A stretch of DNA of 64,000 nucleotides from Pampus argenteus (Eukaryota > Chordata > Actinopteri > Scombriformes > Stromateidae). A program made the translations under genes and the position numbers. The first letter of the stretch is position 1. The number at the start of each line of letters is the position of its first letter. Under the pieces are notes generated by a model. That model was not told the origin of the DNA, did no database searches, and saw only the letters and a list, made by a program, of their open reading frames with translations. Below are positions 14,448 through 23,395 of this stretch, in pieces. The stretch spans positions 3,142,001 through 3,206,000 of the forward strand of contig CM072876.1 of NCBI GenBank assembly GCA_036937835.1, given 5' to 3'.

Positions 14448-16249
14448 TCACAATTTGACACAAAATAATGATTTTATTGATAAAAAATGATTTGACGTAG
14501 TCCTACAGAGTCTATGATGTGTCCGTAGCAACACTGAAAACATCAGTGATGTTCTGCACATGTCAATAAAGCACAGTCATACTTCTCTTTAAACCTCAAT
14601 AGCTGGTTAATGGACTGATGAGTATCAGAATTAGCAACTGAATACATTAAACAGAAACATATTAGAGGAAGTGAACAGGATGATGAAGCTGACCTTAACA
14701 TATGAGTGTAGATCAGGCAGCAGGAAACCAGCAAGGTCCTAAAACTGGAGCGATGTCATATATAGTGAACGGATAAGAAGGCGAGTGTGTTGTTGGTGGC
14801 ACAGCGACCGCATCACATGATGAAAACACAATATAAGTGACAGCTGGAAATAATAAGCTTTGGTTTAGGAGAAACAATCTTCAGGCATGTCTTGAACGCT
14901 CCCCTGCCAACTCAATGTGGACGATAAAGAGAGTAAATATTTATGGAGACCTGACCAAGCTGTTGCCAAAGCCAGCGAGGCGGTTGCTGTCATAGCGTAC
15001 AGCAGGCTTATCGCTGCTTTTTCTCTGGAAATTAAGGCTGACGCAAAACCAAAACAATGAGCTGAAAGAGGCTAAAAGGCTCCATGGACCTGAAGGGGGA
15101 ATTACAAAGTTAATGATAAATATCTGAGGCTTCGTCACTTCCACCAAACAGTCTTCTGGGTTAACTCAGTGTGTGAGCATTGGAGATAGATGTTAGAGAA
15201 AATATTTGGAGACTGACCGGACCCGGGGTGCGTCGCCCAAAGCTGGTTTCATGTTGAGTTTACACAGATCTGAACTCATGCTGCCCACCAGCAGGCATCC
15301 TGGCGACAAGTCCAAATGTTAAAAAAATCGAATAAAAACACTGATTATTTTCTTTCCATTGCATGAACAAAGAATTCCCTTTTCCCGCATACCTCGGTCA
15401 CATCCCCTCCACCCTGCTCAATCCTGCCGCACCCACTTTCATCATGGAGGAGGCACCGAAAAAAATAATAATTTTTAAAAAAAAAAAAGGCCGTCACGAC
15501 TGTTAATTGTGGGCTTGTTTTTAAATGTTTGCAATCTGCCAGTTTTGTCTGAATACAAATCTATAATCTTCTATTCATTGTGTTTAATCCACCAGAAACA
15601 CAGAAACACGTGTGCTTCATTACGTCCACTGACTCACTGTTTGTCACTTGGGCAGAGTATCAATCAGATATGACCACATGACTGCACCTCCACCCTGACA
15701 CTCCCGGTGGACACACGGGAATGAGTGACGAAAGTGTGCAGAACACGTTTGGTTCTCGCCCCGGTTTTGTTTCTGCACCTTTCTGGTTGTGGAAAGTGTA
15801 TCCAGGCGTCTTGTTTTTTTACTTCCTGTTCGCCATCCGGTCGTTTCGCCCCCCTGAGGAAAGTTGAAGCCAACTCTCTTCCTCCTCTTCAAGTCCCACT
15901 GAGATGACAATAGTGTTTCTACCTCTTTGGTTATTATTATACCTGGAGGATGTTCATCCTTTCTTTACCATAAATGAGTCAAGAACTCAACTTACTGTAG
16001 CTGAAATAATTGACTGACTAGTTTAACGATAAAAGGTTTATAATTGGTTCTTTGTCGTTTGAATTTGTCGTTTCCTGATTTAATTGAATCGGTTTATTAA
16101 TATACGGTGAGGAAGTTCGTCCAGCTTCCTCGTCTATGAGTCATCGTCTTTCCTCGAAGTGAAGAGTCGTTGAGTTCTTGAAGCTGATCGTGTTTCTATC
16201 ATCACCACGATTTTTTACTGTAACCAGGTGTTTGTGTTAATCACGGAAA

Positions 16250-16296
16250 ATGAATGAATGAATGAATGAATAAATGAATGAATGAATGAATGAATG
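16250..16296 (+). repeat. (TGAA)n microsatellite
   Basis: About 11 tetranucleotide units with one TAAA interruption. Confidence 0.95.
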
Positions 16297-16600
16297 GTGT
16301 TGACGTATTGAGAGTCACAGTTGAACAATGTGAAAATACTCGTTTGTTTTGTTTTTGTCCGCTTGGAGGCAGCAGAAAACATCCTCGTATTATTCGGTGT
16401 TTATTCGGCCTCTCGTTTCGCTCTTCGTTGGGTCGGTGGTGAACAGCAGACTCATCACGAGGTTGATGACATGATGAAGAATAAAACCAAAACAATCAGC
16501 TAATGGGATCAATAGCAGATGTTCCTGATGTATTGTGTTAAATTATTGATAGATGTGAGCAGCGTTTTAATGTCCGGTTGGGGCTGAATCAACTGTAGCT

Positions 16601-16631
16601 TCAGATATATGACAGCATGTCATATATCTGA
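16601..16631. repeat. Perfect 31-base hairpin palindrome
   Basis: TCAGATATATGACA, a three-base loop GCA, then the exact reverse complement TGTCATATATCTGA. A (GAT)n run follows at once (16630-16650). Confidence 0.85.
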
Positions 16632-17108
16632 TGATGATGATGATGATGATGTTAAAGTCTTGATTTGTTAATAGAGCTGTGATGTAAGAAGAACATGCAT
16701 CAAACCTGCTTTATGACCTTCCTTGAAATGTTTAATTGAACAGGATGTTGTGTAATTATAATTTACTTTATGTTTCTTCTTCACTTATCTTATCTGCAGG
16801 ATGACTTAATGACAATATATGACAATGTGTCTGATATTCAGGTCACATTGAAACTGTTTAAACAAGCAGGAACTTAGATATTAAAAAAATAATAATTTCA
16901 AATTAGAGACACTACACACTGGATCCTTTTATTTAACGTGCTGCTTTACTGTTTTAAAGGTCATTATATCATAATGAAGATTATACATGAGTCCATTGTG
17001 CAACAGTTTCTTTTGGCGCACCTTTATTCTCACGAGAATCACGGAGAGAAAGCGATGCGTCATGTTGAACAGGGATTGGTGGATTTTCTTCATCCTCTGT
17101 TATTAAAA

Positions 17109-17177
<69 letters not shown>
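17109..17177 (+). repeat. (GT)n microsatellite upstream of thbd copy 1
   Basis: A 69-base run with one GC variation, ending 108 bases before the TATA box. Long alternating purine-pyrimidine runs can form Z-DNA, so allele length might influence the promoter; this is inference. Confidence 0.95.
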
Positions 17178-17178
<1 letters not shown>

Positions 17179-17233
17179 TAAGGCTTTTAGACATCGTGGG
17201 GGTTGAGCAAGCAGACCGGGGCTGAAAACCAAC

Positions 17234-17242
17234 TTCCTTCCT
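17234..17242 (+). promoter_or_regulatory. Tandem ETS-type motif upstream of thbd copy 1
   Basis: TTCCTTCCT reads AGGAAGGAA on the other strand, a double GGAA core typical of ETS-factor sites, which are common in endothelial promoters. The same nine bases occur at the matching place before thbd copy 2. Function is inferred from position and recurrence only. Confidence 0.4.
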
Positions 17243-17284
17243 GAACAAACTTCGACAAAAGAAAAAAAGCCTCCAGTTGTTGAG

Positions 17285-17290
17285 TATAAA
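17285..17290 (+). promoter_or_regulatory. TATA box of thbd copy 1
   Basis: TATAAA lies 89 bases before the start codon of thbd copy 1. A pyrimidine-purine start context about 25-30 bases downstream (CTTCAGTCG near 17310) would give a 5' UTR of roughly 65 bases. A TTCCTTCCT motif (17234-17242), matching two overlapping reverse ETS-type GGAA cores, sits 43 bases upstream of the TATA box. Confidence 0.7.
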
Positions 17291-17378
17291 TGAGGGACTG
17301 TGCGGCGCCTTCAGTCGCTGGATCAGCTTGTGATCGTCCAACACAGACGTTTATCACAGCGTTTCACATTTCGACATC

Positions 17379-18956
17379 ATGACTCCCGCAACACACGCCC
17401 TGTTTATTAGCGTGCTTTTCCTCTGCGGGCTGGCGCAGACGGTCCTGTCTCAGCGCGGACTTTGCGCCGGGAATCAGTGCTCTGCGCTTTTCCAGGAGTC
17501 GAAAGACTTATCAGGCGCACAGAAAAGATGCAACTCCGACAACGGACAGTTGTTCGTGTCCAACTCGATGCAAATGCTGAAGAGTTTACTCGGAGGACTC
17601 AGCGGGATTTACTGGCTGGAGCTGCCTGGCACCAATGCAGCCGCACGTCTCCAAAACTGCTCCTCTGTCTCCGCGCAGCCGGGACGTAACTTCACGTTTC
17701 TGCCGCAGCCCTGCCACGAGAAAGTCGACGGGTTTCTGTGTCAATATACATTTGAAGATCCTTGCAATATCCCGCAGGCAGGTGATGGCGCACAGGTGAG
17801 GTATATGGCGTATATGGGCTTCGAGGTGAGCGACTCGGCGACGTTTCCACCAGGAACCATCGCCTCAGTGGAAAAGGTTGGCGTCAAATATCCGGAGTCG
17901 AAGCATGTGTGTTTCTCCGGTAGTTGGATGAAAGCTCCCTGGTCCTGTGAGGTGATGCAGGGCGGCTGTGATCAGGGCTGCAACTCTACAACACACACCT
18001 GCATCTGTCCCGCAGGGAAAACTCTCCACCCCAACAGCATCACCTGCACCGACGACCTGTGCGCCAACTGCGCGCACCAGTGTCACAAAGAGGGCGACAC
18101 CCACGTGTGCAGGTGCAACAAAGGCTACAGGCTGGCGCAGGATGGGAAGAGCTGCTTGGACATTAATGAGTGTAAGGATGACAACCCCTGCACCAGTGTG
18201 GGCAAAGATTGTGTGAACATCCAGGGAGGGTTTGAATGCTGGTGCAAAGATGGCTTCATAGAGGAGGATGGAGTGTGTGTGGATGTTGCAATCTGTGACA
18301 AGTGTGAACACATGAATTGTTCTAAAATAAATGGGGTTTATCAGTGTGCGTGTCGCAGGGGGTTCAGGGTGTCGCAGCACGACCCCACCAAGTGTGAGAT
18401 GGACTGCGACGAGCAAAACTGTCCGGCCAATTGCATCCCGAACCCTGAACTGGAGAAGAAAGGCCAGTTCCAGTGTTTCTGTCCCGACGGCTACATCCAA
18501 GACCTTAAAAACAACACTCCCATCTGTATCGACATTAACGAATGTGAGATCGAGCAGCAGTGCGATCACAAGTGTGAAAATCTGTTTGGCAGTTTCAGGT
18601 GTTCGTGCGACGAAGGCTTCGAGCTGCACGACGAATACATGTGTGTTCGCGCCGAGGAGGAGAGCGAGGGAGGATCGGGCTCAGCTCCACCATCCACACC
18701 AGCCAGTGTGCTCCCATCCGTAGTACCGCCGTACGTCAAGACCGGCAGCATCCTCGGCATAACGTTGTTCATGGCGCTGTGTGCAGGGCTGGTGTATTTC
18801 CTGGTCCGAAACGTTGTCAAACGTTGCGGCAAACTTACGCTTTACTCCCTCAAGGGGCCAGATATGGATATTTTCTCTCTGCAGCAGGTTACCACGGAGA
18901 CGTATAAGAGATTATCTTTTGACAAACAGTTTAAAAATGACTCACAAAGACTTTAA
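17379..18956 (+). CDS. thbd: Thrombomodulin-like receptor, copy 1 (intronless)
   Basis: A single uninterrupted 525-residue reading frame. It begins with a signal peptide (about 1-24), followed by a reduced C-type-lectin-like domain (about 27-124). Six EGF-like repeats lie at about 197-223, 228-259, 264-300 (DINEC-type), 306-339, 343-383 and 386-422 (DINEC-type). A short acidic Ser-Gly/Pro-rich stalk (424-450, with EGGSGSAPPS, a plausible chondroitin sulfate site) leads to one membrane span (about 455-477) and a 48-residue tail. EGF4-EGF5 spacing and the NCPANC motif resemble human thrombomodulin. The tail ends in LQQV...SQRL, like the LQHV...PQRL end of human THBD. The family binds thrombin and promotes protein C activation at the endothelial surface; THBD is intronless in mammals too. 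The lectin-like domain is about 28 residues shorter than in the downstream copy. A CD93-like role is possible but the EGF5 and tail features favour thrombomodulin. The start codon lies 89 bases after a TATA box. Confidence 0.9.
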   Translation: MTPATHALFISVLFLCGLAQTVLSQRGLCAGNQCSALFQESKDLSGAQKRCNSDNGQLFVSNSMQMLKSLLGGLSGIYWLELPGTNAAARLQNCSSVSAQPGRNFTFLPQPCHEKVDGFLCQYTFEDPCNIPQAGDGAQVRYMAYMGFEVSDSATFPPGTIASVEKVGVKYPESKHVCFSGSWMKAPWSCEVMQGGCDQGCNSTTHTCICPAGKTLHPNSITCTDDLCANCAHQCHKEGDTHVCRCNKGYRLAQDGKSCLDINECKDDNPCTSVGKDCVNIQGGFECWCKDGFIEEDGVCVDVAICDKCEHMNCSKINGVYQCACRRGFRVSQHDPTKCEMDCDEQNCPANCIPNPELEKKGQFQCFCPDGYIQDLKNNTPICIDINECEIEQQCDHKCENLFGSFRCSCDEGFELHDEYMCVRAEEESEGGSGSAPPSTPASVLPSVVPPYVKTGSILGITLFMALCAGLVYFLVRNVVKRCGKLTLYSLKGPDMDIFSLQQVTTETYKRLSFDKQFKNDSQRL

Positions 18957-19752
18957 CCGCACTGATGAAGACGTAGACGCTGCTTTCCGGCCTTCTTCTC
19001 ATGTCACTCATGCACTGTTTCCATTCCACTCAGAATCAGCTAATATACTATATGGGACTTCCTTACAGTGTTAATCCTATATGTATACATCATATGCACA
19101 TAAAAGATATGGAGACTTTAAGAGTTGAATGTTTTCTGAATGTGTTTTTGTTTTTCTGTTAATGAAATAAGACAATTTGTGATTTTTATTTTTATTTTTA
19201 TGAATCAGATCTATTGTTAGAATAATATCTGATAAATAAGATGCTGTCACACAGAATAAGTCAATTAGTAATGGTACTAAAAATGTTCCAGTGATGGTGA
19301 AGTTTCCTCAAACCTGAGTCGAATCCATCAATGTAAACGTTAAATTTAAAGAACTGCCCTGTGTCCTTTATTATATAATATACAGATAATGTTATATTCC
19401 ACATATTTCTTGTTAATATATCTGTGAACAGTAAGGTCTGTGGTCTCTGGTCAAATACACTGTTAATGTGTGTATATATATATATATACATAAGACTATA
19501 TATAGTTTTAAAACAGACCACAATCTGTCTGTTTGTTTTGGAATCTATTATTTGCTATAAATGCTATATACTGTTTCTGATGCACATAAACTTCATGACG
19601 TGTAGATTAAATCATAGAGCGCAGCTTCACTCGCTGACAGAGTGAATCTCTAAATGATAATTTTAGGGTAAAATTTCCAAATTTTTAAAACGTGTGACCT
19701 TTGACCTACTGACTCTGCAGGGGTTAAAGGGTTAAACGTTTCCATTATTGCC

Positions 19753-19758
19753 AATAAA
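19753..19758 (+). terminator. Candidate poly(A) signal of thbd copy 1
   Basis: First clear AATAAA after the stop codon of thbd copy 1, implying a 3' UTR of about 0.8 kb that is AT-rich. Variant signals closer to the stop could also be used. Confidence 0.45.
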
Positions 19759-20253
19759 TCTGGATTACAAAACAAAAAAAAAGTCATTTAGAAACGTGGT
19801 TTATGCGCATCAGAAGATGATGTGATGCTATCGTATCCCGCCTGTATCCTTTCATGAACTCATCTGTATGACAGGCTGGTCGTGGAGCCTCGGATGCTTC
19901 AACAGATCAGCTGAACATGAATGTAAAACTGCTGCTAGAACAGAGGCTCCTCACATGTTGGGCCCGGCTCATATAGATATACTGTATATGTCTGTATAAC
20001 AGGCTTAATGCAAGCAGACACGTGTTGCATAGTTGGCCTTTTTATTGATGAATGTATCGCTATTGAACAGTAATTTGAAATAATAAAAGTTACATCTTAA
20101 GTTTACAGGTTTTCTTTCTTTCTTCTTCTGTGTTTTTTTTTCATGTATATGAATTAGAGGCTGAAGCTCAACGCCGACAATGTTCCTGAAAAAGTGGGAG
20201 GCAGAACTTTTCCTTTCTTTTCCTTTTCCTTCCCCTTCCTTTGTTTTTTTGTT

Positions 20254-20258
<5 letters not shown>

Positions 20259-20300
<42 letters not shown>
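20259..20300 (+). repeat. (CA)n microsatellite between the thbd copies
   Basis: About 21 CA units preceded by a 60-base pyrimidine-rich run of TTCC and T tracts. A second (CA)10 lies at 20512-20531. Confidence 0.95.
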
Positions 20301-20303
<3 letters not shown>

Positions 20304-20688
20304 CTTTAATCTTGAAGTTAATCTTGGAAAATAGCTCCACTTATTCTTGCACCTTTTCTCTCAGACTGTTTAACATGTGTTCTCATCATTTTCATTGTTT
20401 TTACTTTTTTTACTTGTTTTTGTTTGTTTTTCAGATATAAAATGCGTCTTTATGTCTCCCAGATCCACATTTTAACCTCGTTTTAAGACTCAAAGTCTAC
20501 TTCAGGCTGAGACACACACACACACACACACGGGGAGGAGGGACTGTTGCAAACAGGGGGCGTGGGGTAGATGGCCCCCACGGCCCCCGTGCATGCGTGC
20601 GTAAATGCGTGAAGGCCGTGCGTAATTTGGGGATGTGGTCCACAGTGAAAGTAAGACAATGAGCGGCGCGGTGGGTTTATGAAGCGGT

Positions 20689-20697
20689 TTCCTTCCT
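20689..20697 (+). promoter_or_regulatory. Tandem ETS-type motif upstream of thbd copy 2
   Basis: TTCCTTCCT (AGGAAGGAA on the - strand) repeats exactly the motif found before thbd copy 1, again just upstream of a TATA box. It is a candidate binding site for ETS-family factors, inferred from sequence alone. Confidence 0.4.
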
Positions 20698-20728
20698 CTG
20701 TCGGGCCACAAACATGGAGTTGGGGGAT

Positions 20729-20734
20729 TATAAA
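20729..20734 (+). promoter_or_regulatory. TATA box of thbd copy 2
   Basis: TATAAA lies 81 bases before the start codon of thbd copy 2. TTCCTTCCT occurs at 20689-20697, 32 bases upstream, mirroring the layout at copy 1. A (CA)10 run (20512-20531) lies about 200 bases upstream. Confidence 0.7.
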
Positions 20735-20814
20735 TGTGAGTTATAACACTGTCTCATACAGACACGTCTATAGACTGCAGCGACGCTTTAAACGGACACA
20801 ACCGAGGTTCAAAT

Positions 20815-22461
20815 ATGAAGGATGTAACGGGACTGTTTGTCGTGTTCGCTGCTCTCATGGGAAGCGTCGGCGGGATAGAGCCGAGTAGCGGATACTGCAT
20901 CGGGAACCAGTGTTTCACGGTGTTTCAACATCCCAGCAACTTTGCAACCGCTCGGGATCAATGCGAAGAGCGAAGCGGCCACTTGATGACGGTCCGCTCG
21001 TCGGTGTCTCAGGACATCCTGCTGATCCTGCTGGGGAACTTTCCGGGGAAGTACTGGATCGGTTTGCATCGACCCACCGGTTGTCCAGACACGGATGCGA
21101 AACTGAGAGGCTACGAGTGGGTGACCGAGGACCGAGAAAGTGACTTCTACAACTGGGAGACGTTTGACGACAGCTGCGCGTCTCCGCGCTGCATCACAGT
21201 TTCCCAAGAAGACGCCTTCAAGTGGACGCAGGAGCCGTGCAGCGAGGCAGCGGTCGGGTTTCTCTGCGAGTACAGCTTCCACGGGCCGTGCAACAGTCTG
21301 CCGGTTAAAGCCAATGAGTCCGTCATATACAGGATCCCTATGGGGTATGAAGGGAAGGATCTGCTGTCTCTCCCCCCTGGAAGCACCGCTACCAGGATGC
21401 CATCAGAGACCAGGTATGTGTGCTTCTCTGAACAGTGGCTGGAGGCTCCGTGGAGCTGCGAGATCCAAGAAGGTGGATGTGAACACAAATGCGCCGTGGA
21501 TCCCAAACACGTCCCGTTCTGCTACTGTCCGCGGGGACACATCATCAACCCCGCCAATAAAGTCACCTGCGAGGCGGTCGCAGACGACCCCTGCCTGCAC
21601 CTGAACTGCCAGCACGCGTGTTACAACAACGGGGACTCGTACACGTGTGTATGTGAACACGGCTTTAAGCTCGGGCCCGACAACAGGTCGTGCGTGGATT
21701 TCAACGACTGCAAGGACGAGCGCCAGTGTCCCGGGGAAAACTTCATGTGCGTCAACACGGTCGGTGGGTTTGAGTGCGTCTGCGAGGATGGATACAAGCT
21801 GAAGGGCGAGCAGTGCCACGACGTGGACGAGTGCGCGTCCGCGCCGTGTGAGCACATGTGCGACAACCTTCCTGGTGGGTACAAGTGTTCATGTTATGAT
21901 GGTTATAAAGCGGATCCAGAGTCACCGGACAAGTGTGTACGATACTGCGGTCTGCAGGAGTGTCCCGCGGAGTGTGACCCCAACAACCACTTCCACTGCT
22001 TCTGCCCTGAAGGATACATCCTGGAGGAAAGAGTGCCCGACATGGTGTGCATTGACATAGATGAATGTCGTAACGGTTACTGTGATCAGGGCTGTAAAAA
22101 CCTGTTTGGCGGATACATCTGCAGCTGCTCTGCAGGATTCACTCTGGTTGATGAGTACATGTGCGTCAAAAACGACGTGGATGACACGGATGAAGGTTCA
22201 GGAGCGGCAACGACTCCAACCGCGCTCACACCGACAGCGACACCGTCAGCGCCACATCCGGACCCAACACCGGGACCCTCCGGGGTGACCGTGGGGGTCT
22301 TCGTTGGGATCATAGTGTGTACTGTGTTTTTCACTGTGCTGTTGGTGTTTCTGGCTCATCACTTCCTCTGCGGTCGGAGGAAAACGGAGAGCTCCGGTGA
22401 GCTCAAAGCTCCGGAGGGCGAAGCTCACGGTTTACACCGGGTGAAAAGTGACGTGAGCTGA
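20815..22461 (+). CDS. thbd: Thrombomodulin-like receptor, copy 2 (intronless)
   Basis: A single-exon 548-residue frame in tandem with the previous gene, 1.86 kb downstream. It has a signal peptide (about 1-20) and a complete C-type-lectin-like domain (28-151) with the YWIGL and GYEWVT segments and paired cysteines. Six EGF-like repeats lie at about 221-252, 260-293, 299-334, 337-373, 378-412 and 415-450. EGF5 carries CPAECDPNN...CPEGYIL, very close to human thrombomodulin EGF5, part of the thrombin-binding region. An acidic DDTDEGSG motif (possible glycosaminoglycan attachment) precedes a Thr/Pro-rich stalk (about 461-488), a membrane span (about 489-514) and a 34-residue tail. The tail does not resemble that of copy 1 or of human THBD. 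CD93 (the neighbour of THBD in mammals) was considered; the EGF5 signature argues against it, but a phylogeny is needed to say which copy is the THBD ortholog. Confidence 0.87.
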   Translation: MKDVTGLFVVFAALMGSVGGIEPSSGYCIGNQCFTVFQHPSNFATARDQCEERSGHLMTVRSSVSQDILLILLGNFPGKYWIGLHRPTGCPDTDAKLRGYEWVTEDRESDFYNWETFDDSCASPRCITVSQEDAFKWTQEPCSEAAVGFLCEYSFHGPCNSLPVKANESVIYRIPMGYEGKDLLSLPPGSTATRMPSETRYVCFSEQWLEAPWSCEIQEGGCEHKCAVDPKHVPFCYCPRGHIINPANKVTCEAVADDPCLHLNCQHACYNNGDSYTCVCEHGFKLGPDNRSCVDFNDCKDERQCPGENFMCVNTVGGFECVCEDGYKLKGEQCHDVDECASAPCEHMCDNLPGGYKCSCYDGYKADPESPDKCVRYCGLQECPAECDPNNHFHCFCPEGYILEERVPDMVCIDIDECRNGYCDQGCKNLFGGYICSCSAGFTLVDEYMCVKNDVDDTDEGSGAATTPTALTPTATPSAPHPDPTPGPSGVTVGVFVGIIVCTVFFTVLLVFLAHHFLCGRRKTESSGELKAPEGEAHGLHRVKSDVS

Positions 22462-22514
22462 GGTGAGATGAGAAGAGACGGTTGAGAGGTCGACGTGTGA
22501 ATGTACCGGTTAAT

Positions 22515-22590
22515 AGACAAGAAGGATGTATAGATGACAATAAACAAGAAGGATGTATAGATGACAATAAACAAGAAGGATGGGAATAAA
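22515..22590 (+). repeat. 27-bp tandem duplication in the thbd copy 2 3' UTR
   Basis: Two complete 27-base units and a third partial unit, each starting ACAAGAAGGATG. Each full unit carries GACAATAAA, so the duplication multiplies the polyadenylation hexamer. Confidence 0.85.
22539..22590 (+). terminator. Triplicated poly(A) signals of thbd copy 2
   Basis: Three AATAAA hexamers lie at 22539-22544, 22566-22571 and 22585-22590, between 78 and 129 bases after the stop codon. The first two are exactly 27 bases apart because they lie in a tandem duplication. A CA-rich run follows at about 22594-22609. Confidence 0.6.
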
Positions 22591-22808
22591 AACTACACAC
22601 ACACACACATGAGTTCACTGCTTTAGAAATAAGAAGAAACAGATAAAATGTTTAAAAAAAAACGACGAAGAAGAACTTTGTTTTATTAAAAGTTTGTGCT
22701 GAAAAAAAAAAGGTTTTTAAAAATAACAATAAAAAAAATAAATAAGTTGAGATTCGTGTCGTGACTGTCAGAAGGCGGACAGCGCCACCATGTGGAGGAA
22801 AGGGTGAA

Positions 22809-22943
22809 GTACACATGTTCACACAGTACTCATGTAGTACACATGTTCACACAGTACCCATGTAGTAGTACACGTGTATACACAGTACCCATGTAGTAGT
22901 ACACGTGTTCACACAGTACTCATGTAGTAGTACACATGAGTAG
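22809..22943 (+). repeat. 31-bp minisatellite, about 4.3 units
   Basis: Units begin at 22809 (28 bases), 22837, 22868 and 22899 (31 bases each), with a partial unit from 22930. The core is GTACACATGTTCACACAGTA followed by CCATGTA or TCATGTA. Two units contain ACACGTGT, an E-box-type palindrome. It lies between the thbd pair and tlr5. Confidence 0.85.
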
Positions 22944-23076
22944 AGGCAGGTGTACTGGATGATGGTGTTGACACAAAGGTATCTGAAATGCATCACATTT
23001 CAATCATCAATCAATCAGTTTAATAGATTATAGAAACGTTAGTGAATAAACAGGCCTGCCTGTAATGTTTTAATGT

Positions 23077-23102
23077 AGCAGTAATACTACAGTATTACTG
23101 CT
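23077..23102. repeat. Perfect 12-bp-arm palindrome beside the CTG tract
   Basis: AGCAGTAATACT and its exact reverse complement AGTATTACTGCT are separated by two bases. The hairpin lies 14 bases before a long interrupted CTG tract and upstream of the putative tlr5 5' exon. Confidence 0.75.
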
Positions 23103-23114
23103 ATTACTACTACA

Positions 23115-23115
<1 letters not shown>

Positions 23116-23172
<57 letters not shown>

Positions 23173-23236
23173 GTGCTGCTGCTGCTGCTGGCTGCTGCTG
23201 GTGGTGCTGGTGGTGCTGGTGGTGGTGGTGGTGGTG
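23116..23236 (+). repeat. Interrupted (CTG)n/(GGT)n tract
   Basis: About 12 uninterrupted CTG triplets, then CTG mixed with GTG and GGT triplets for some 120 bases. It reads as alanine- or histidine-rich frames on the other strand, but nothing supports coding. It lies just upstream of, or within, the putative first exon of tlr5. Confidence 0.9.
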
Positions 23237-23239
23237 GGA

Positions 23240-23395
23240 GGGTTCAACATTGGTGGGAAGCAGCCTCAAAATCAGGATGAACATACATCAGGAAGTTGCG
23301 ACATTCCTCTGTTTTGTCAGACGAACAGAAGCTCGACTGCAGATCAGCAGCTGGAGCAGTCGGTCCAACAGAGTCGGTCTAATGCAGCAACACAG
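23240..23395 (+). other. tlr5: Putative non-coding 5' UTR exon of tlr5
   Basis: The segment ends in CAACACAG followed by GTAAGA (donor at 23396), a strong splice donor. A matching acceptor TTTCTCATAG ends at 24205, seven bases before the tlr5 ATG. The 5' boundary is not determinable from sequence; I place it after the CTG/GGT tract. RNA evidence would be needed to confirm it. Confidence 0.45.

Larger units (their letters stand above)
1..17230. other. Gene-poor left region
   Basis: No frame here shows a recognisable domain or spliceable exon. The region is AT-rich with microsatellites, dispersed repeat copy A, the 14.4 kb inverted repeat and the 16.6 kb palindrome. Two GC-richer patches (about 9860-10060 and 11745-11890) stand out by composition but could not be tied to a protein. 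Confidence 0.6.

Noticed and set aside
16981..17344. His-Thr and Cys-Val repeat frames over the (GT)n tracts, here and at many other places
   Set aside because: Dinucleotide microsatellites are open in several frames on both strands and do not indicate coding.
17865..18629. 254-codon frame antisense to thbd copy 1
   Set aside because: It mirrors the Cys-rich EGF repeats of the sense gene and has no independent features.
20815..22461. Assignment of the second receptor gene to CD93
   Set aside because: CD93 is the neighbour of THBD in mammals, but the EGF5 motif and the EGF spacing match thrombomodulin better. It is left as a thbd paralog pending phylogeny.
22809..22943. Regular direct repeats resembling a CRISPR array
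   Set aside because: The units are contiguous with no unique spacers and the genome is eukaryotic. It is a minisatellite.
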